NCBI RefSeq assembly: GCF_015831345.1
Contig: NZ_JADWYS010000001.1
Location: forward strand, 1,560,118 to 1,624,117
Source of the DNA: Caenimonas aquaedulcis
GTDB lineage: Bacteria; Pseudomonadota; Gammaproteobacteria; Burkholderiales; Burkholderiaceae_C
DNA length: 64,000 bases
Direction of reading: 5' to 3'
Made by a program: the position numbers and the translations under genes. The notes beneath the pieces are model-generated. The model was not told the origin of the DNA and did no database searches. It saw nothing but the letters and a program-made list of their open reading frames with translations. Positions 1 through 9,873 of the stretch are shown in pieces; within the stretch, counting starts at the first letter, position 1; each line of letters starts with the position of its first letter.

Positions 1-859
1 CGGCGCGCGGCCGCACGCACAGCACGGCGTCGGGATGCGCCAACGTCCAGTCCACCAGTGCCTGCAGGACGCGAGCGGGCAGGTCCGGATCGCCCGGGGA
101 ACCGTCGAAGGGGTGGATCGCCGGCTCGGCCTGGTTCGGCCAGAGCAGCACACGCCTGCCCTCCCAGCCCTGACTGCGGCGGATCTGCGCGCCGAGCGTC
201 GCGTTGGCCGGGTCACGCAGTGCATCGAAGGCCGGATTTCCCGTCACGACGATTTCGCGCGGCTGCCGGCCTGCCGCCACCAGGAAGTCCCGCACGCCCT
301 CGTTGAGGACGCATATGCGCTGAGCGTAGCCCCGCGCGCCTATCCATCGGACCTCGTCCACCGCGAACAGGTCGACGATGCAGACGGCGGGGATGCCGAG
401 TCCGCGCGCGGCGAGGACGGCGGCGCGCTCCGCGCGCGGGGAGTTGGTGACGACCAGCAGGTCCGGCTTCACACGCTCGAGCACCCTGCGCAGCGTACGC
501 ACCGGCAGGAAGGCCTGGCGGCCCAGCTGCGCATGCCTTCGCGCGGCCTCTTCTTCGCCCGCTTCAGCGGACAGGTCGGCGTAGCTGAGGCCCAGGTACG
601 CCGCACTTTCGACCGGGTCGTCGACCTGTCCCATCCCGGCCACCAGCTCGCGGCCCCGCGCCAACGCCGCTGCATCGGACGCCTCGATGAAATCCTTGAT
701 CTGCAGCAAAGGCAAGCCCGCCGCGCGCACCACCGGGGCGGCCGTGGTCAGCCCCAGGACCTGCACGCTCGCGAGGCCCTGCGCGACCAATGCCTTCGCC
801 ACAGGGACGACCATGCGCACATGGCCCGAGCCGTAGCAGACGAACAGGACCTTTTTCAC
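1..859 (-). CDS. Putative GT-B-like glycosyltransferase (3' end outside window)
   Basis: The GTG start at 857-859 overlaps the asnB stop (GTGA), so the two are translationally coupled. About 286 codons are visible and the C-terminus lies beyond the left edge. The N-terminus reads MKKVLFVCYGSGHVRMVVP, a Rossmann-type beta strand with a glycine loop as in GT-B transferases. Further in are a VVTNSPRAER segment and a VTGNPAFDAL motif similar to that of Kdo-transferase and CDP-glycerol-transferase-like proteins. It probably adds a sugar in the polysaccharide pathway encoded by this operon. Donor and acceptor cannot be deduced. A UDP-GlcNAc 2-epimerase-like fold is the main alternative. Confidence 0.6.
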   Translation of the reverse strand, partial: MKKVLFVCYGSGHVRMVVPVAKALVAQGLASVQVLGLTTAAPVVRAAGLPLLQIKDFIEASDAAALARGRELVAGMGQVDDPVESAAYLGLSYADLSAEAGEEEAARRHAQLGRQAFLPVRTLRRVLERVKPDLLVVTNSPRAERAAVLAARGLGIPAVCIVDLFAVDEVRWIGARGYAQRICVLNEGVRDFLVAAGRQPREIVVTGNPAFDALRDPANATLGAQIRRSQGWEGRRVLLWPNQAEPAIHPFDGSPGDPDLPARVLQALVDWTLAHPDAVLCVRPRA

Positions 860-2652
860 GCGCCCGCCTGGATGCCGGTCCACCAGAGCGCCAGGGCGGC
901 GAGCGCGCGCAACTCGCGCGTGTGGTTGGCCGTTCCTTCGCGATGCCGCGTGAGCAGGCCCCCCACCGCCTCGCGCTTGAACAGACGCTGCAGCAGGTCG
1001 CTGCCCTGCAACGTGGCCTGCAGCCAGGGAAAGCTGTCCTTGCGGAACCACTCGCCCACGGGCACCGTGAACATCTGCTTCTTGCGGTAAGCGAGGTCCT
1101 CGCCGATCAGGGGCGACACGGCCTTCTTGTACCAATGCTTCTTGTCCGCGCCCTGCAGCTTGGTCGCCCCGCGCGAGCGGAACGCGAATTCCATCATGCG
1201 CCAGTCGAGGAAGGGCGTGCGCGCCTCGATGGACACCGCCATGCCCATGCGGTCGGGCTTGACGAGGTTGTTGCCCGAGAGCAGCAGCTGCATGTCGAGG
1301 TAGAGCGCCTGGTTGAGCCGGTCGAAGTGCGAGGCCTCGTCGAACCAAGGCTTCGCCGCCGTGGAGAAGCTGTCGATGCCGCCGACCGCCGCCGCCATCT
1401 CGGCCCCGTACAAGTCGCCCTTGCCCTGCGGGGAGAACAGCGAGATCGAATCGAAGTAGCTGCGGCGGAACGCGTCTTCCGGGAGGACCTGCGCCTCCGG
1501 CCGCGCGAAGAACTCCTCGTACTTCTCGTAGCCCGCGAAAAGCTCGTCGCCGCCGTCGCCGGTCAGCACCACCTTCACGTGCTTCGCCGCCAGCTCGCTC
1601 ACGCGCAAGGTCGGCATGAACGACGCGTCGCCGTGCGGCTGGTCCAGGTGGTACAGCACCTTCGGCCAGCGATCCAGCATGTTCAGCTCGGCGACTTCCA
1701 TCGTGTGCTCGCAGCCGAAACGGCGCGCGGCTTCGGCTGCGAAAGGCGATTCGTCGAAGCGCGGGTCCGCGAAACCGATGCAGAAGGTCTTGACGGGGCG
1801 GTCTACGTGGCGGGCCATCAGGCCGACGATGGTGCTGGAGTCCACACCGCCGGAGAGGAACGCGCCCCAGGGCACGTCGGCGCGCAGGCGGATGCGCGTG
1901 GCGTCGTCGAGGATTTCCATGAACTCCCGCGACCACTCGCTGAACTCGTAATCCTGCTCGCGCTGGGCGGCAAGGTTCCACCAGCGCTGCGTCTCCACGC
2001 CGCCACGCGTGAACTTCATCCACGTGCCCGGCATCACGTGCCGGACGCCGCGCCACACCGTCCATGGCGCGGGGATGTAGTTGAACGTGAGGTAGTGGTG
2101 GATCGCCTCGAGGTCGATCCCGTCGAACCCGGTGGGAAGCCCGGACCAGGGCAGCATGCCTTTGATCTCGGATGCGAACATGGCGCGCGTGCCGTCGTCG
2201 CAGAAGTACAGCGGCTTCACGCCGATGCGGTCGCGCACCAGGTACATCGCATCCTCGCGCGCATCGTCGATCGCGATCGCGAACATGCCATTGAGTTTCG
2301 ACAGGAACGAGATGCCCTCGCGTTCGTACAGGCGCAGGATCACCTCGGTGTCGGAGGCCGTGCGCAGCTGCACGCCCTGGGCGCGCAATTCCGCCGCCAG
2401 TTCGATGTAGTTGAAGATTTCACCGTTCTGCACGACGGCGACCTTTCCGTCGTCGGAGACGAAGGGCTGGTGGCCGCCGCCGAGGTCGATGATCGACAGG
2501 CGCCGGTTGCCGATGGCCACGCCGCGCTCCGGCCGGCTCCAGATGCCCTCGTCGTCCGGGCCCCGGTGCGCGAGCCTGCGCGCCATGCCGCCCAGCGCGG
2601 CGTCATCCAGCGCGCGGCGCTGCCTGTCCCAGTAACCGAAGATCCCGCACAT
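856..2652 (-). CDS. asnB: Asparagine synthase (glutamine-hydrolysing) family amidotransferase
   Basis: 598 aa. Cys2 directly after Met1 (MCGIFGYWD) is the Ntn nucleophile of the class II glutaminase domain (about residues 1-200, with RLSIIDL and NGEIFNY). The synthetase domain carries the PPi-loop SGGVDSS at 267-273. In this family glutamine-derived ammonia is passed to an adenylated carboxylate. Both active sites look intact. Because it sits between a phosphoglycosyl transferase and a glycosyltransferase, the acceptor may be a sugar acid of the polysaccharide rather than free aspartate, as in exopolysaccharide-associated AsnB paralogues; this is inference. One base separates its ATG from the stop of the upstream sugar transferase. 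Confidence 0.88.
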   Translation of the reverse strand: MCGIFGYWDRQRRALDDAALGGMARRLAHRGPDDEGIWSRPERGVAIGNRRLSIIDLGGGHQPFVSDDGKVAVVQNGEIFNYIELAAELRAQGVQLRTASDTEVILRLYEREGISFLSKLNGMFAIAIDDAREDAMYLVRDRIGVKPLYFCDDGTRAMFASEIKGMLPWSGLPTGFDGIDLEAIHHYLTFNYIPAPWTVWRGVRHVMPGTWMKFTRGGVETQRWWNLAAQREQDYEFSEWSREFMEILDDATRIRLRADVPWGAFLSGGVDSSTIVGLMARHVDRPVKTFCIGFADPRFDESPFAAEAARRFGCEHTMEVAELNMLDRWPKVLYHLDQPHGDASFMPTLRVSELAAKHVKVVLTGDGGDELFAGYEKYEEFFARPEAQVLPEDAFRRSYFDSISLFSPQGKGDLYGAEMAAAVGGIDSFSTAAKPWFDEASHFDRLNQALYLDMQLLLSGNNLVKPDRMGMAVSIEARTPFLDWRMMEFAFRSRGATKLQGADKKHWYKKAVSPLIGEDLAYRKKQMFTVPVGEWFRKDSFPWLQATLQGSDLLQRLFKREAVGGLLTRHREGTANHTRELRALAALALWWTGIQAGA

Positions 2653-3207
2653 CTAGTTGCTTCCCTTGCCGGTGACGCGGCCCAGTGTCCACCCGATGAT
2701 GCGCGCGTCCAGCCACAGGCTGTGTTCCGCCGCGTAACGCAGGTCCAGCGCGAGGCGTTGCGCGGGCGTGGCCTCCGAGCGCAGTTGCGCCTGGGCCAGG
2801 CCGGTGATGCCAGGTCGCACGCTGCATCGCTGCGCCCAGTCGGCATCGCTGTAGAGCCCGCGCTGCGCGGGGACGTCGGGACGCGGGCCCACCAGGCTCA
2901 TGTCGCCCTTGAGCACGTTGACCAGTTGCGGCAGCTCGTCGATGCTGGTGCGGCGCAAGAACCTGCCGACGCGCGTGATGCGCGGATCGTCGCTCGCGGT
3001 GTGCCAGGGGCCGATGGATGCCGCGTCCTTCACCATGCTGCGGAACTTGTACATGCCGAACTCGCGACCTTGCAGGCCGACCCGGGTCTGGCGAAACAGG
3101 ACCGGAAAGCCGCTCTCGAGCGCGATGGCGAGCGCCGCGCCCAGCAGGACCGGCGACAGCAACAGCAGCGCCACCGATGAAAGCAGCACGTCCAGCAGGC
3201 GCTTCAT
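2653..3207 (-). CDS. Small monotopic phosphoglycosyl transferase (initiating sugar transferase, PglC/WcaJ type)
   Basis: 184 aa. One hydrophobic segment at the N-terminus (about residues 5-28) precedes a cytosolic catalytic domain with the family signatures KFRSM, the Asp-Glu pair in [14 protein letters not shown] and PGITGLAQ. These enzymes move a sugar-phosphate from a UDP-sugar to undecaprenyl phosphate and so start oligosaccharide-lipid assembly at the inner membrane. The length fits the short PglC-like class without the four-helix N-terminus of WcaJ. The ATG at 3205-3207 overlaps the aldolase stop (ATGA), so an in-frame reading further upstream through the neighbours is not real. The sugar is unknown. 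Confidence 0.88.
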   Translation of the reverse strand: MKRLLDVLLSSVALLLLSPVLLGAALAIALESGFPVLFRQTRVGLQGREFGMYKFRSMVKDAASIGPWHTASDDPRITRVGRFLRRTSIDELPQLVNVLKGDMSLVGPRPDVPAQRGLYSDADWAQRCSVRPGITGLAQAQLRSEATPAQRLALDLRYAAEHSLWLDARIIGWTLGRVTGKGSN

Positions 3208-4007
3208 GGCAGCGAGCCCATGCCGGCGGCGATGCGGCGGATGAGGTCCGCGATGCGCAGGCGATCCGCCTCGACCTGCTCGGCGGAGCGGGCTGCCAGC
3301 TGCGCTTCGGCCTGGCGCAACTGCGCGACCTGGTCCTCGAACGAACCGTCCTGCGCCCGGTGAAAAGTACGCGACAGGATGACCGCGCCCGAGCGCAGCC
3401 GCAGGTGCTCGGCCAGCACGTCGCGCCCCGGCAGCAGGCCTTCGTCCAGCCGCGCGATGCCGCCGAAGCCGAAACGCAGGCCCTGCGCGTGCGCCGCGGA
3501 TGCCACGCGGTCCACCAGGCCCATGGCCAGCGGCTCGAACATGAAACGATGGCCCAGCGAGAGGTGCAGGTCGTTCAGGCCGACATACGCCTCCTGGAGT
3601 CCCGGCGTGGCGATCCAGTCGCCCAGGCAGTCGAGGGCGGACGCGGTCTCGAGCAGGGGCACGATCGGCACGCGCCCGTCCACCAGCGATGCAAAGCGCT
3701 GCAGTTCGGCCGCCGTCGTGAACATCGGCAGCATCAGCAGGTCCGCGCCGCGCGCGATGACGGCGTCGACCTCGGAGGCCGTCCCGTCGTTCAGCGGATT
3801 GACGCGGACCATCAGGGGCGAATGCTTCACGGCGTCGCGGATGCGCGAGACGTCGTCCAGCTGGTGGACGCTGATGAAGGTATTGCGGCCCGCTTGCCGC
3901 TCGGCCTTGCCGAGCCGCTCCAGATCGACAAAGAGCCGGAAGTGGCCCTGCGCGTCGCAGCGGCGCGCGAACGCCGGGTCGTTCGTGATCTGGAGGAGTT
4001 CGAGCAT
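3204..4007 (-). CDS. HpcH/HpaI-family aldolase
   Basis: 267 aa from ATG 4007 (MLELLQITN); an upstream TTG at 4019 would add four residues. Family motifs are VRVNP (substrate Arg), VPLLET (metal-binding Glu) and [10 protein letters not shown] (metal-binding Asp). The fold is a (beta/alpha)8 barrel that cleaves or forms 2-keto-3-deoxy acids with a divalent metal, usually with pyruvate as one partner. It lies between a flippase gene and the initiating sugar transferase and overlaps the latter by 4 bp, so it is likely part of polysaccharide synthesis, perhaps making or trimming a keto-acid sugar. That role is inference; a relic of aromatic catabolism is less likely given the coupling. Confidence 0.75.
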   Translation of the reverse strand: MLELLQITNDPAFARRCDAQGHFRLFVDLERLGKAERQAGRNTFISVHQLDDVSRIRDAVKHSPLMVRVNPLNDGTASEVDAVIARGADLLMLPMFTTAAELQRFASLVDGRVPIVPLLETASALDCLGDWIATPGLQEAYVGLNDLHLSLGHRFMFEPLAMGLVDRVASAAHAQGLRFGFGGIARLDEGLLPGRDVLAEHLRLRSGAVILSRTFHRAQDGSFEDQVAQLRQAEAQLAARSAEQVEADRLRIADLIRRIAAGMGSLP

Positions 4008-4019
4008 GGGAGCCCGCAA

Positions 4020-5489
4020 TTATCGCGCGAGGGCTGCACGCAGCTCGGGGCTGCCCCACCAGGTGAGGCCCATCACCAGCGCCGCGGCCGCGACGGCAGT
4101 CGCCAGTCCCGCGGCCAGCGAAAGTGTCTCCGGCATCGGCAAGCTCAGGCTCAGGATCGCCAGCACGGCGAGGCTCGCAAAAGCGATCGCGAGCGCACGC
4201 CAAGGCATCCATGCGCGCAACTGCGGACCGAGCGCGCGCAGCACGGCAACGGCGACCGCGCCCAGCAGCAGGTTGAGAAGACCCATCAAGGTCGCGCCAT
4301 CGGCCACGCCCAGCCGCGCCGCCACCAGCAGAAGCACCAGCGCGAGGCCGTAGGCGAGCACGGCAACACGCATGCGTCCGCCCGCAGCCAGCACCGTGAG
4401 GGCCACGGCGATCAGCGCCTGCGGCAGCAGGCCCCACGCGCCGATGGCGCCCCACTGCGCGACTCGCTCCAGCGCCTCGGGGTGCATGCGGCCCCAACCG
4501 AACAGCAATTGCGCGATGGCGGGGGAACCGACGAGAAGCGCGGCCGCCGCCGCACAGGCCAGGGTCCAGGCCAGGGCGATGGCACCTTGCACGGCCCGTG
4601 CCGTCCCCGCTTCGTCGCTCGCGGCCATGCCCTTGGCGATCGCCGGGAACGCGAGCGTCGCCACGAGCTGGATCGCGAGCATGAGCGGCAGCTCGACGAG
4701 CTTCCACGCGTAGTTGAAGGTGGCCAGCGCGCCCTCGCCTGCCTGGGACGCCACGGAGCGCGCCACGAAGGGCAAGGCCAGCGGGAGCCCGGCCGACAGG
4801 ATCGCCCACAGCCAGACCGGCGGCGCGGGCAGCGCGATCCGGCCCGCGCCGGGGTCGGCCGGGTCCTGCAGCGCGGGCCGCATCCGCCAGCGCAGCCACG
4901 CAAGGCGCAACGCCATCGCCGCGAGCAGGCCGCCACCGAGCCACTGCAGCGCGTCCCCCTGGATCACGCGCGGGGCCGCCACGAGGATTGCGAGGATCAG
5001 CACGGCGTTCACCACGAGGTTCGCGGCGTACATGCCCGTGAAGTCGTGCTCGTGCTGCAGCCGCGTGGTCCACAGGCTCGCGAGCAAGGCCGCGGGCAGT
5101 GCGAAGGCGCTCCACGTCAGGGCTGTCGTGGCGGTGGGCACCATCGACGCCGGCACGCCGCCCGCGAGGTGGGAGACCACGAACGCCCGCGCCAGGACCA
5201 GCGCCACCACGAGCGCAGCGGCCAGGGCCAGGAGGATGCGCGCCACCGCGCGTTCGCTCGCCGTGACGCGGGCGCGTGTCTCGCCGGCCCAGGCGGGGAC
5301 CAGCACATAGGCGAGCGCGCCGCTCGCGAGGACACCCGTGAGCCAGTCGGGCAAGGTGAGCATGAGGACTGCGACGTCCGCCAATCCCGAGGCGCCGAAC
5401 GCCGCCGCCTGGGCGGACTCCCTCAGCAGCCCGAACACCCGGCTGGCCAGCAGCAGGGCCAGGGACAAGGCGCCGGCTTTGAGAAACAT
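4020..5489 (-). CDS. MurJ/MviN-family lipid flippase paralogue
   Basis: 489 aa and hydrophobic throughout, with about 13-14 predicted membrane segments. The N-terminus matches MurJ ([29 protein letters not shown]). Residues equal to E. coli MurJ Arg18, Arg24 and Asp39 are present (R17, R23, D38), but the LRRLF segment holding Arg52 reads LTGVL. It is the first gene of the polysaccharide operon, which continues with an aldolase and sugar transferases. It therefore probably flips an undecaprenyl-linked glycan other than lipid II across the inner membrane. That it is the cell's only MurJ cannot be excluded, because the rest of the genome is not visible. Transcribed divergently from lysS. Confidence 0.8.
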   Translation of the reverse strand: MFLKAGALSLALLLASRVFGLLRESAQAAAFGASGLADVAVLMLTLPDWLTGVLASGALAYVLVPAWAGETRARVTASERAVARILLALAAALVVALVLARAFVVSHLAGGVPASMVPTATTALTWSAFALPAALLASLWTTRLQHEHDFTGMYAANLVVNAVLILAILVAAPRVIQGDALQWLGGGLLAAMALRLAWLRWRMRPALQDPADPGAGRIALPAPPVWLWAILSAGLPLALPFVARSVASQAGEGALATFNYAWKLVELPLMLAIQLVATLAFPAIAKGMAASDEAGTARAVQGAIALAWTLACAAAAALLVGSPAIAQLLFGWGRMHPEALERVAQWGAIGAWGLLPQALIAVALTVLAAGGRMRVAVLAYGLALVLLLVAARLGVADGATLMGLLNLLLGAVAVAVLRALGPQLRAWMPWRALAIAFASLAVLAILSLSLPMPETLSLAAGLATAVAAAALVMGLTWWGSPELRAALAR

Positions 5490-5532
5490 GGGCGCGATTA
5501 TCGAGGCGCGCGCGCGGGCGCCGCCAAAAAAC

Positions 5533-5538
5533 TAAAAT
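5533..5538 (+). promoter_or_regulatory. Possible -10 element (TAAAAT) upstream of lysS
   Basis: TAAAAT lies 57 bp before the lysS ATG in the 105-bp gap between divergent murJ-like and lysS genes. No convincing -35 hexamer is visible at 16-18 bp; the sequence there is GC repeats. Only the AT-rich hexamer supports the call. Confidence 0.3.
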
Positions 5539-5594
5539 GGACGGTTTCGCCCGCTCGCGGAGCCCGCTTTTTCCGCCACACGCACCCCACATCC

Positions 5595-7130
5595 ATGTCC
5601 GACAACAAAACGCCCGCCCCGCCCGTCCCCCAGGACGAGAACCAGCTGATCGCCGAGCGCAGGGAGAAGCTCAAGGCCCTGCGCGAGGCAGCGCGGCAAG
5701 GCGGCGGTGTCGCCTTCCCGAACGACTTCAAGCCCGCCGACCGCGCCGCCGACCTGCTCGCCGCGCACGGCGAGAAGGCGCCGGAACTTCTGGCCGGGGA
5801 AGGCACTCCCGCGACGATCGCGGGCCGCATGATGCTCAAGCGCGTGATGGGCAAGGCGAGCTTCGCGACGCTGCAGGACGCCACGGGGCGCTTCCAGGTC
5901 TACGTGACGCGCGACGACGTCGGCGAGGACACCTACGCCGCCTTCAAGCACTGGGACCTGGGCGACATCGTCGCGGCCGAGGGCAAGGTCTTCAAGACGC
6001 GCACCGGGGAGCTGTCGCTGCATGCGACGAAGATCCGCCTGCTCACCAAGAGCCTGCGCCCCATGCCGGACAAGTTCCACGGCGTGGCCGACCAGGAGGT
6101 GAAGTACCGCCAGCGCTATGTGGACCTGATGATGGACCCGGCGGCGAAGGACCGCTTCGTCGCCCGCAGCAAGGCCGTGAGCGGCATCCGCGAATTCATG
6201 GTGTCGCACGGCTTCCTCGAGGTGGAGACACCGATGCTGCACCCGATCCCGGGCGGCGCCAACGCGAAGCCTTTCGTCACGCACCACAACGCGCTGGACC
6301 AGCAGATGTTCCTGCGCATCGCGCCGGAGCTGTACCTGAAGCGGCTGATCGTGGGCGGCTTCGAGAAGGTCTTTGAGATCAACCGCAGCTATCGCAACGA
6401 AGGGATCTCGGTGCGCCACAACCCCGAGTTCACCATGATGGAGTTCTACGCGGCGTACTGGAATTACCGCGACCTGATGGACTTCACCGAGGCACTGATC
6501 CGCGACGCCGCGCAGCGTGCCACGGGCAAGTTGCAGCTCACCTACGGCGGCAGGGAGGTGGATTTGTCCCAGCCCTTCGAGCGCCTCACCATCCGCGAAG
6601 CCATCGTGAAACACACCGACGCGGGTGACAACGTGGACAACCGCGAGTGGCTGACGAATGCCGTGCGCAAGCTCGGCCTCACCGAAGAAAAGAACAAGCT
6701 GTCGGGCCGGTCGCTCGCCAGCCTGCAGGTGCTCTACTTCGAGGAGACCGTGGAAGAAAAGCTCTGGCAGCCCACCTTCATCATGGAGCACCCCACGGAA
6801 ATCTCGCCGCTCGCGCGCGCCAACGACGAGCGCCCGGAAGTGACGGAGCGTTTCGAGCTCTACATCACCGGCCGCGAATTCGGCAACGGCTTCTCCGAGC
6901 TGAACGACGCCGAAGACCAGGCCGCGCGATTCAACGCGCAGGTCAATGCCAAGGACGCGGGCGACGACGAAGCCATGTTCTACGACCACGACTTCGTGCG
7001 CGCGCTGGAATATGGTATGCCGCCCACCGGCGGCTGCGGCGTCGGCATCGACCGCCTGATGATGCTGCTCACCGACAGCCCCAGCATCCGGGACGTGATC
7101 CTGTTCCCCGCCCTGCGGCGAGAGACCTGA
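5595..7130 (+). CDS. lysS: Lysyl-tRNA synthetase, class II
   Basis: 511 aa, cytosolic. It charges tRNA-Lys with lysine using ATP. The N-terminal OB-fold anticodon-binding domain spans about residues 80-180 ([16 protein letters not shown]). The catalytic core has class II motif 2 ([13 protein letters not shown]) and motif 3 ([13 protein letters not shown]) near the C-terminus. The start [10 protein letters not shown] is the usual short polar lead of this family. Length is normal (E. coli 505 aa). Five bases separate its stop from the next gene. Confidence 0.97.
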   Translation: MSDNKTPAPPVPQDENQLIAERREKLKALREAARQGGGVAFPNDFKPADRAADLLAAHGEKAPELLAGEGTPATIAGRMMLKRVMGKASFATLQDATGRFQVYVTRDDVGEDTYAAFKHWDLGDIVAAEGKVFKTRTGELSLHATKIRLLTKSLRPMPDKFHGVADQEVKYRQRYVDLMMDPAAKDRFVARSKAVSGIREFMVSHGFLEVETPMLHPIPGGANAKPFVTHHNALDQQMFLRIAPELYLKRLIVGGFEKVFEINRSYRNEGISVRHNPEFTMMEFYAAYWNYRDLMDFTEALIRDAAQRATGKLQLTYGGREVDLSQPFERLTIREAIVKHTDAGDNVDNREWLTNAVRKLGLTEEKNKLSGRSLASLQVLYFEETVEEKLWQPTFIMEHPTEISPLARANDERPEVTERFELYITGREFGNGFSELNDAEDQAARFNAQVNAKDAGDDEAMFYDHDFVRALEYGMPPTGGCGVGIDRLMMLLTDSPSIRDVILFPALRRET

Positions 7131-7135
7131 GCCGC

Positions 7136-8398
7136 ATGCCCGGCGCGGCCCGCGGCACGCTAGGCGTCGACTTCGGCACCTCCAATTCGGCAATGGCCTT
7201 CGTGGGGCCGGACGGGCTGGCGCGTCCGGTTCCGCTCGAAGGCGACGAGCCCACGCTGCCGACCGCCGTTTTCTTCAACGCGGAAGAGCGCAGCATCCAT
7301 TTCGGCCGCGAAGCGATCGCCCTTTACCTCACCGGCGTCGACGGCCGCCTGATGCGCTCGCTCAAGAGCCTCCTGGGCAGCAGCCTGCTGGAGGAGCAGA
7401 CGCGCGTGCCAGAGGGCATGGTGAGCTTTCGCGACGTGATCGCGCGCTTCCTGCGCGAAATGCGCGCCCGGGCCTGCCAGCGCCTCGGGCACGACGTGCG
7501 CAAGGCGGTGCTGGGCCGGCCCGTGCACTTCGTCGACGAGGACCGGGAACGCGACAAGCGGGCCCAGCAGGCGTTGACCCAGGCGGCGCATGCCGCGGGC
7601 TTCGAAGAGGTGTCGCTGGAACTGGAGCCCATCGCCGCAGCCTTCGACTACGAGCGGCGCGTGACACGCGAGACGGTCGTGCTGATCGTCGACATCGGCG
7701 GCGGCACATCCGATTTCACGGTCGTGCGGCTCGGCCCGGACCGCGCGATGCGGCGGGAGCGCAAGGGCGACGTGCTGGCGACGACCGGGGTGCACATCGG
7801 TGGCACCGACTACGACCGCAAGCTGAGCCTGGAGCGCGTGATGCCGCTGCTCGGGTACCGTCATGCGGGCCCCACGGGTCGAGAGGTCCCGAGCAGCGTC
7901 TTCTTCGACTTGTCCACCTGGCACCTGATCAACTGGCTCTACACCCCCCGCGTGATGCGGCAGGTGGAGGACCTGCGCGTGGACTATCGAGACAAGACCC
8001 TGCATGACCGGCTCACCCGTGTCCTGCAGGATCGGCTCGGCCACCAGCTCGCGAGCGAAGTGGAACAGGCGAAGATCCGCACCTCGATGTCCGATGCGCC
8101 CACGGCCATCGACCTATCCTGCATCGAGCCGGGCTTGGCCTCGCCCCTCGCAGCGGCGCAAACCGCGCACGACCTCGCGGACCTGCTGAAGAACGTCGCC
8201 GATTGCGGGCACGAATGCCTGCGCCGGGCGGGCTTGCAGCCCTCTCAACTGGGCGGCCTGTACCTGACGGGCGGATCGTCGGCCCTGCGGCCGTTCCAGG
8301 ACTTGCTGCGCCGCGAATTCCCCGGCGCCCAGCTGATCGTGGGCGACCTGTTCGGTGGCGTGGCGTCCGGTCTCGCCTACGCGGGTGCGATCCGCTGA
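7136..8398 (+). CDS. Hsp70-family protein, YegD-like (ATPase domain only)
   Basis: 420 aa. Actin/Hsp70 nucleotide-binding signatures are in order: phosphate 1 LGVDFGTSNSAM near the N-terminus, phosphate 2 VDIGGGTSDF at about 185-195, and the adenosine motif YLTGGSSALRPF near 380-390. The protein stops after the ATPase lobes and has no typical beta-sandwich substrate-binding domain or lid, like E. coli YegD (about 450 aa). No DnaJ or GrpE gene is nearby. It follows lysS by 5 bp and is probably co-transcribed. A chaperone-like or scaffold role is likely; the client is unknown. Confidence 0.85.
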   Translation: MPGAARGTLGVDFGTSNSAMAFVGPDGLARPVPLEGDEPTLPTAVFFNAEERSIHFGREAIALYLTGVDGRLMRSLKSLLGSSLLEEQTRVPEGMVSFRDVIARFLREMRARACQRLGHDVRKAVLGRPVHFVDEDRERDKRAQQALTQAAHAAGFEEVSLELEPIAAAFDYERRVTRETVVLIVDIGGGTSDFTVVRLGPDRAMRRERKGDVLATTGVHIGGTDYDRKLSLERVMPLLGYRHAGPTGREVPSSVFFDLSTWHLINWLYTPRVMRQVEDLRVDYRDKTLHDRLTRVLQDRLGHQLASEVEQAKIRTSMSDAPTAIDLSCIEPGLASPLAAAQTAHDLADLLKNVADCGHECLRRAGLQPSQLGGLYLTGGSSALRPFQDLLRREFPGAQLIVGDLFGGVASGLAYAGAIR

Positions 8399-8411
8399 CG
8401 CGCTGCGCCTG

Positions 8412-9476
8412 TCACGGCAGCAGGTCGAGCGCGTGCATGTAGTCGCGCTCGAACATCAATTCATCCCATGGCAAGGCGGGGCCGCGCGCGAGCAGGGCCA
8501 GCCGCCGCTCCTCGCTCACGTCGCTGCCTTGCCAGCGTTCCTTCGCCTTGGCCTGTGCCAGGCCTTCGAGCAGTTCGTCGATCGCCGAACCGCCTTCGCT
8601 TTCCACCGACTGGTTGCACAGCGGCACGAGGTCGCAGCCCGCCTCCAGCGCCGCGAGCGCGGCTTCGGTGAAGCTGACGGGTTTGCCGTCGATCACACGC
8701 GCGCCGGCCATGCTGAGGTCGTCGCTCACGATGGCCCCGCCGAAGCCGAGCTGGCCGCGCAGGATGTCGTTCAGCCAGCGCGACGAGAAGCCGGCAGGGC
8801 GCGAATCGACCTTGGGGTACACCACGTGCGCGGGCATCACGCTGGCGAGCGTCGTATTCAGCCACCGATACGGCGCTGCGTCTTCCGCGAGGAGGGCCTT
8901 GAGGCTGCGCGTATCGACAGGCAAGTCCAGGTGCGAATCGGCCTTGACGAACCCGTGTCCCGGAAAGTGCTTGCCGCAGTTGGCCACACCGGCAAGCAGC
9001 AAGCCGTGCATGAGGCTCTTGGCAAGCATCGCGACGACCCGCGCATCGCGATGGAAGGCCCGGTCGCCGATGACGCTGCTGCCGCCCCAGTCCAGATCCA
9101 GCACCGGCGTGAAGCTGAAGTCGACGCCGCACGCCCGCAGCTCGGCGCCCAGGACGTAACCGGCCGCGGTGGCCGCGTTGGTGGCCGCCAATGCATCCTT
9201 CATCCACAGCTCGCCCAATGCACGCATCGGCGGAAGGTGCGTGAACCCGTCGGTGCGGAAGCGCTGCACGCGGCCGCCTTCATGGTCGACGCAGACCAGG
9301 AGGTCCTCGCCCACGGACTTGATCTCCGCGCACAGGGCGGTGAGCTGCGCGCGGTCCTTCCAGTTGCGGGAGAAGAGGATCACGCCGCCCGTCAACGGGT
9401 GCGCGAGGCGGCGCTTGTCGGCGTCGGTCAGCATGGTGCCGGCGATGTCCAGGATCAGGGGGGCGTGTTCGCTCAT
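8412..9476 (-). CDS. nagZ: Beta-N-acetylhexosaminidase (cell-wall recycling)
   Basis: 354 aa, glycoside hydrolase family 3, no signal peptide. It removes N-acetylglucosamine from anhydromuropeptides in the cytoplasm. Signatures are [18 protein letters not shown] (with the general acid/base His loop of NagZ) and SDDLSMAG, where the Asp acts as nucleophile. Length fits NagZ (E. coli 341 aa). The start overlaps the acpS stop by 4 bp, making it the last gene of the lepA-to-nagZ block. Confidence 0.95.
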   Translation of the reverse strand: MSEHAPLILDIAGTMLTDADKRRLAHPLTGGVILFSRNWKDRAQLTALCAEIKSVGEDLLVCVDHEGGRVQRFRTDGFTHLPPMRALGELWMKDALAATNAATAAGYVLGAELRACGVDFSFTPVLDLDWGGSSVIGDRAFHRDARVVAMLAKSLMHGLLLAGVANCGKHFPGHGFVKADSHLDLPVDTRSLKALLAEDAAPYRWLNTTLASVMPAHVVYPKVDSRPAGFSSRWLNDILRGQLGFGGAIVSDDLSMAGARVIDGKPVSFTEAALAALEAGCDLVPLCNQSVESEGGSAIDELLEGLAQAKAKERWQGSDVSEERRLALLARGPALPWDELMFERDYMHALDLLP

Positions 9477-9871
9477 GGTGCTTTCTTTTCGACGACCACG
9501 AAACTCGCGGCGTAGTCGCTTTCATCGGTGACGGTTACGTGGGCTGTCCAGCCCTGCGCCTCGAACCATTCCTTCAGGCCGCCGTGCAGGACGATGACCG
9601 GCTTGCCGCTGGGCAGGTTGGCGATCTCGCACAGGCGCCAGGTCATGGGCATTCGGATGCCCAGGCCGACGGCCTTGCTGAACGCCTCCTTGGCGGAGAA
9701 CCGCGTCGCGAGGTAGCGCAGGCCGCGATCGGGCCAGCGTGCGGTGCGGGACTTCCAGACGGCCATCTCGCCGTCGGACAGGATGCGCTGCGCGAAGCGT
9801 TCGCCGTGCCGCTCGAACGACGCACGGATGCGGCGGACGTCGCAGATGTCGGTGCCGATGCCCTGGACCAT
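9473..9871 (-). CDS. acpS: Holo-[acyl-carrier-protein] synthase
   Basis: 132 aa. It transfers 4'-phosphopantetheine from CoA to the serine of apo-ACP, so it activates the acpP product encoded about 12.5 kb upstream on the same strand. The Mg-binding Asp motif [12 protein letters not shown] is at the start and the second acidic motif is in [13 protein letters not shown]. Normal length is about 126 aa. It lies between pdxJ (2 bp away) and nagZ (4-bp overlap), an order conserved in proteobacteria. Confidence 0.96.
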   Translation of the reverse strand: MVQGIGTDICDVRRIRASFERHGERFAQRILSDGEMAVWKSRTARWPDRGLRYLATRFSAKEAFSKAVGLGIRMPMTWRLCEIANLPSGKPVIVLHGGLKEWFEAQGWTAHVTVTDESDYAASFVVVEKKAP

Positions 9872-9873
9872 GG

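Noticed and set aside
4020..5592. Extended 979-codon minus-strand frame ending in the sugar transferase
   Set aside because: Only the last 184 residues resemble a protein family; the rest is out of frame with the aldolase and flippase genes.
3018..5594. Very long plus-strand frame leading into lysS, and plus-strand frame 790-3180
   Set aside because: They are antisense to the flippase, aldolase, sugar transferase and asnB genes and are Arg/Gln/His-rich without motifs. The lysS start at 5595 fits the family.
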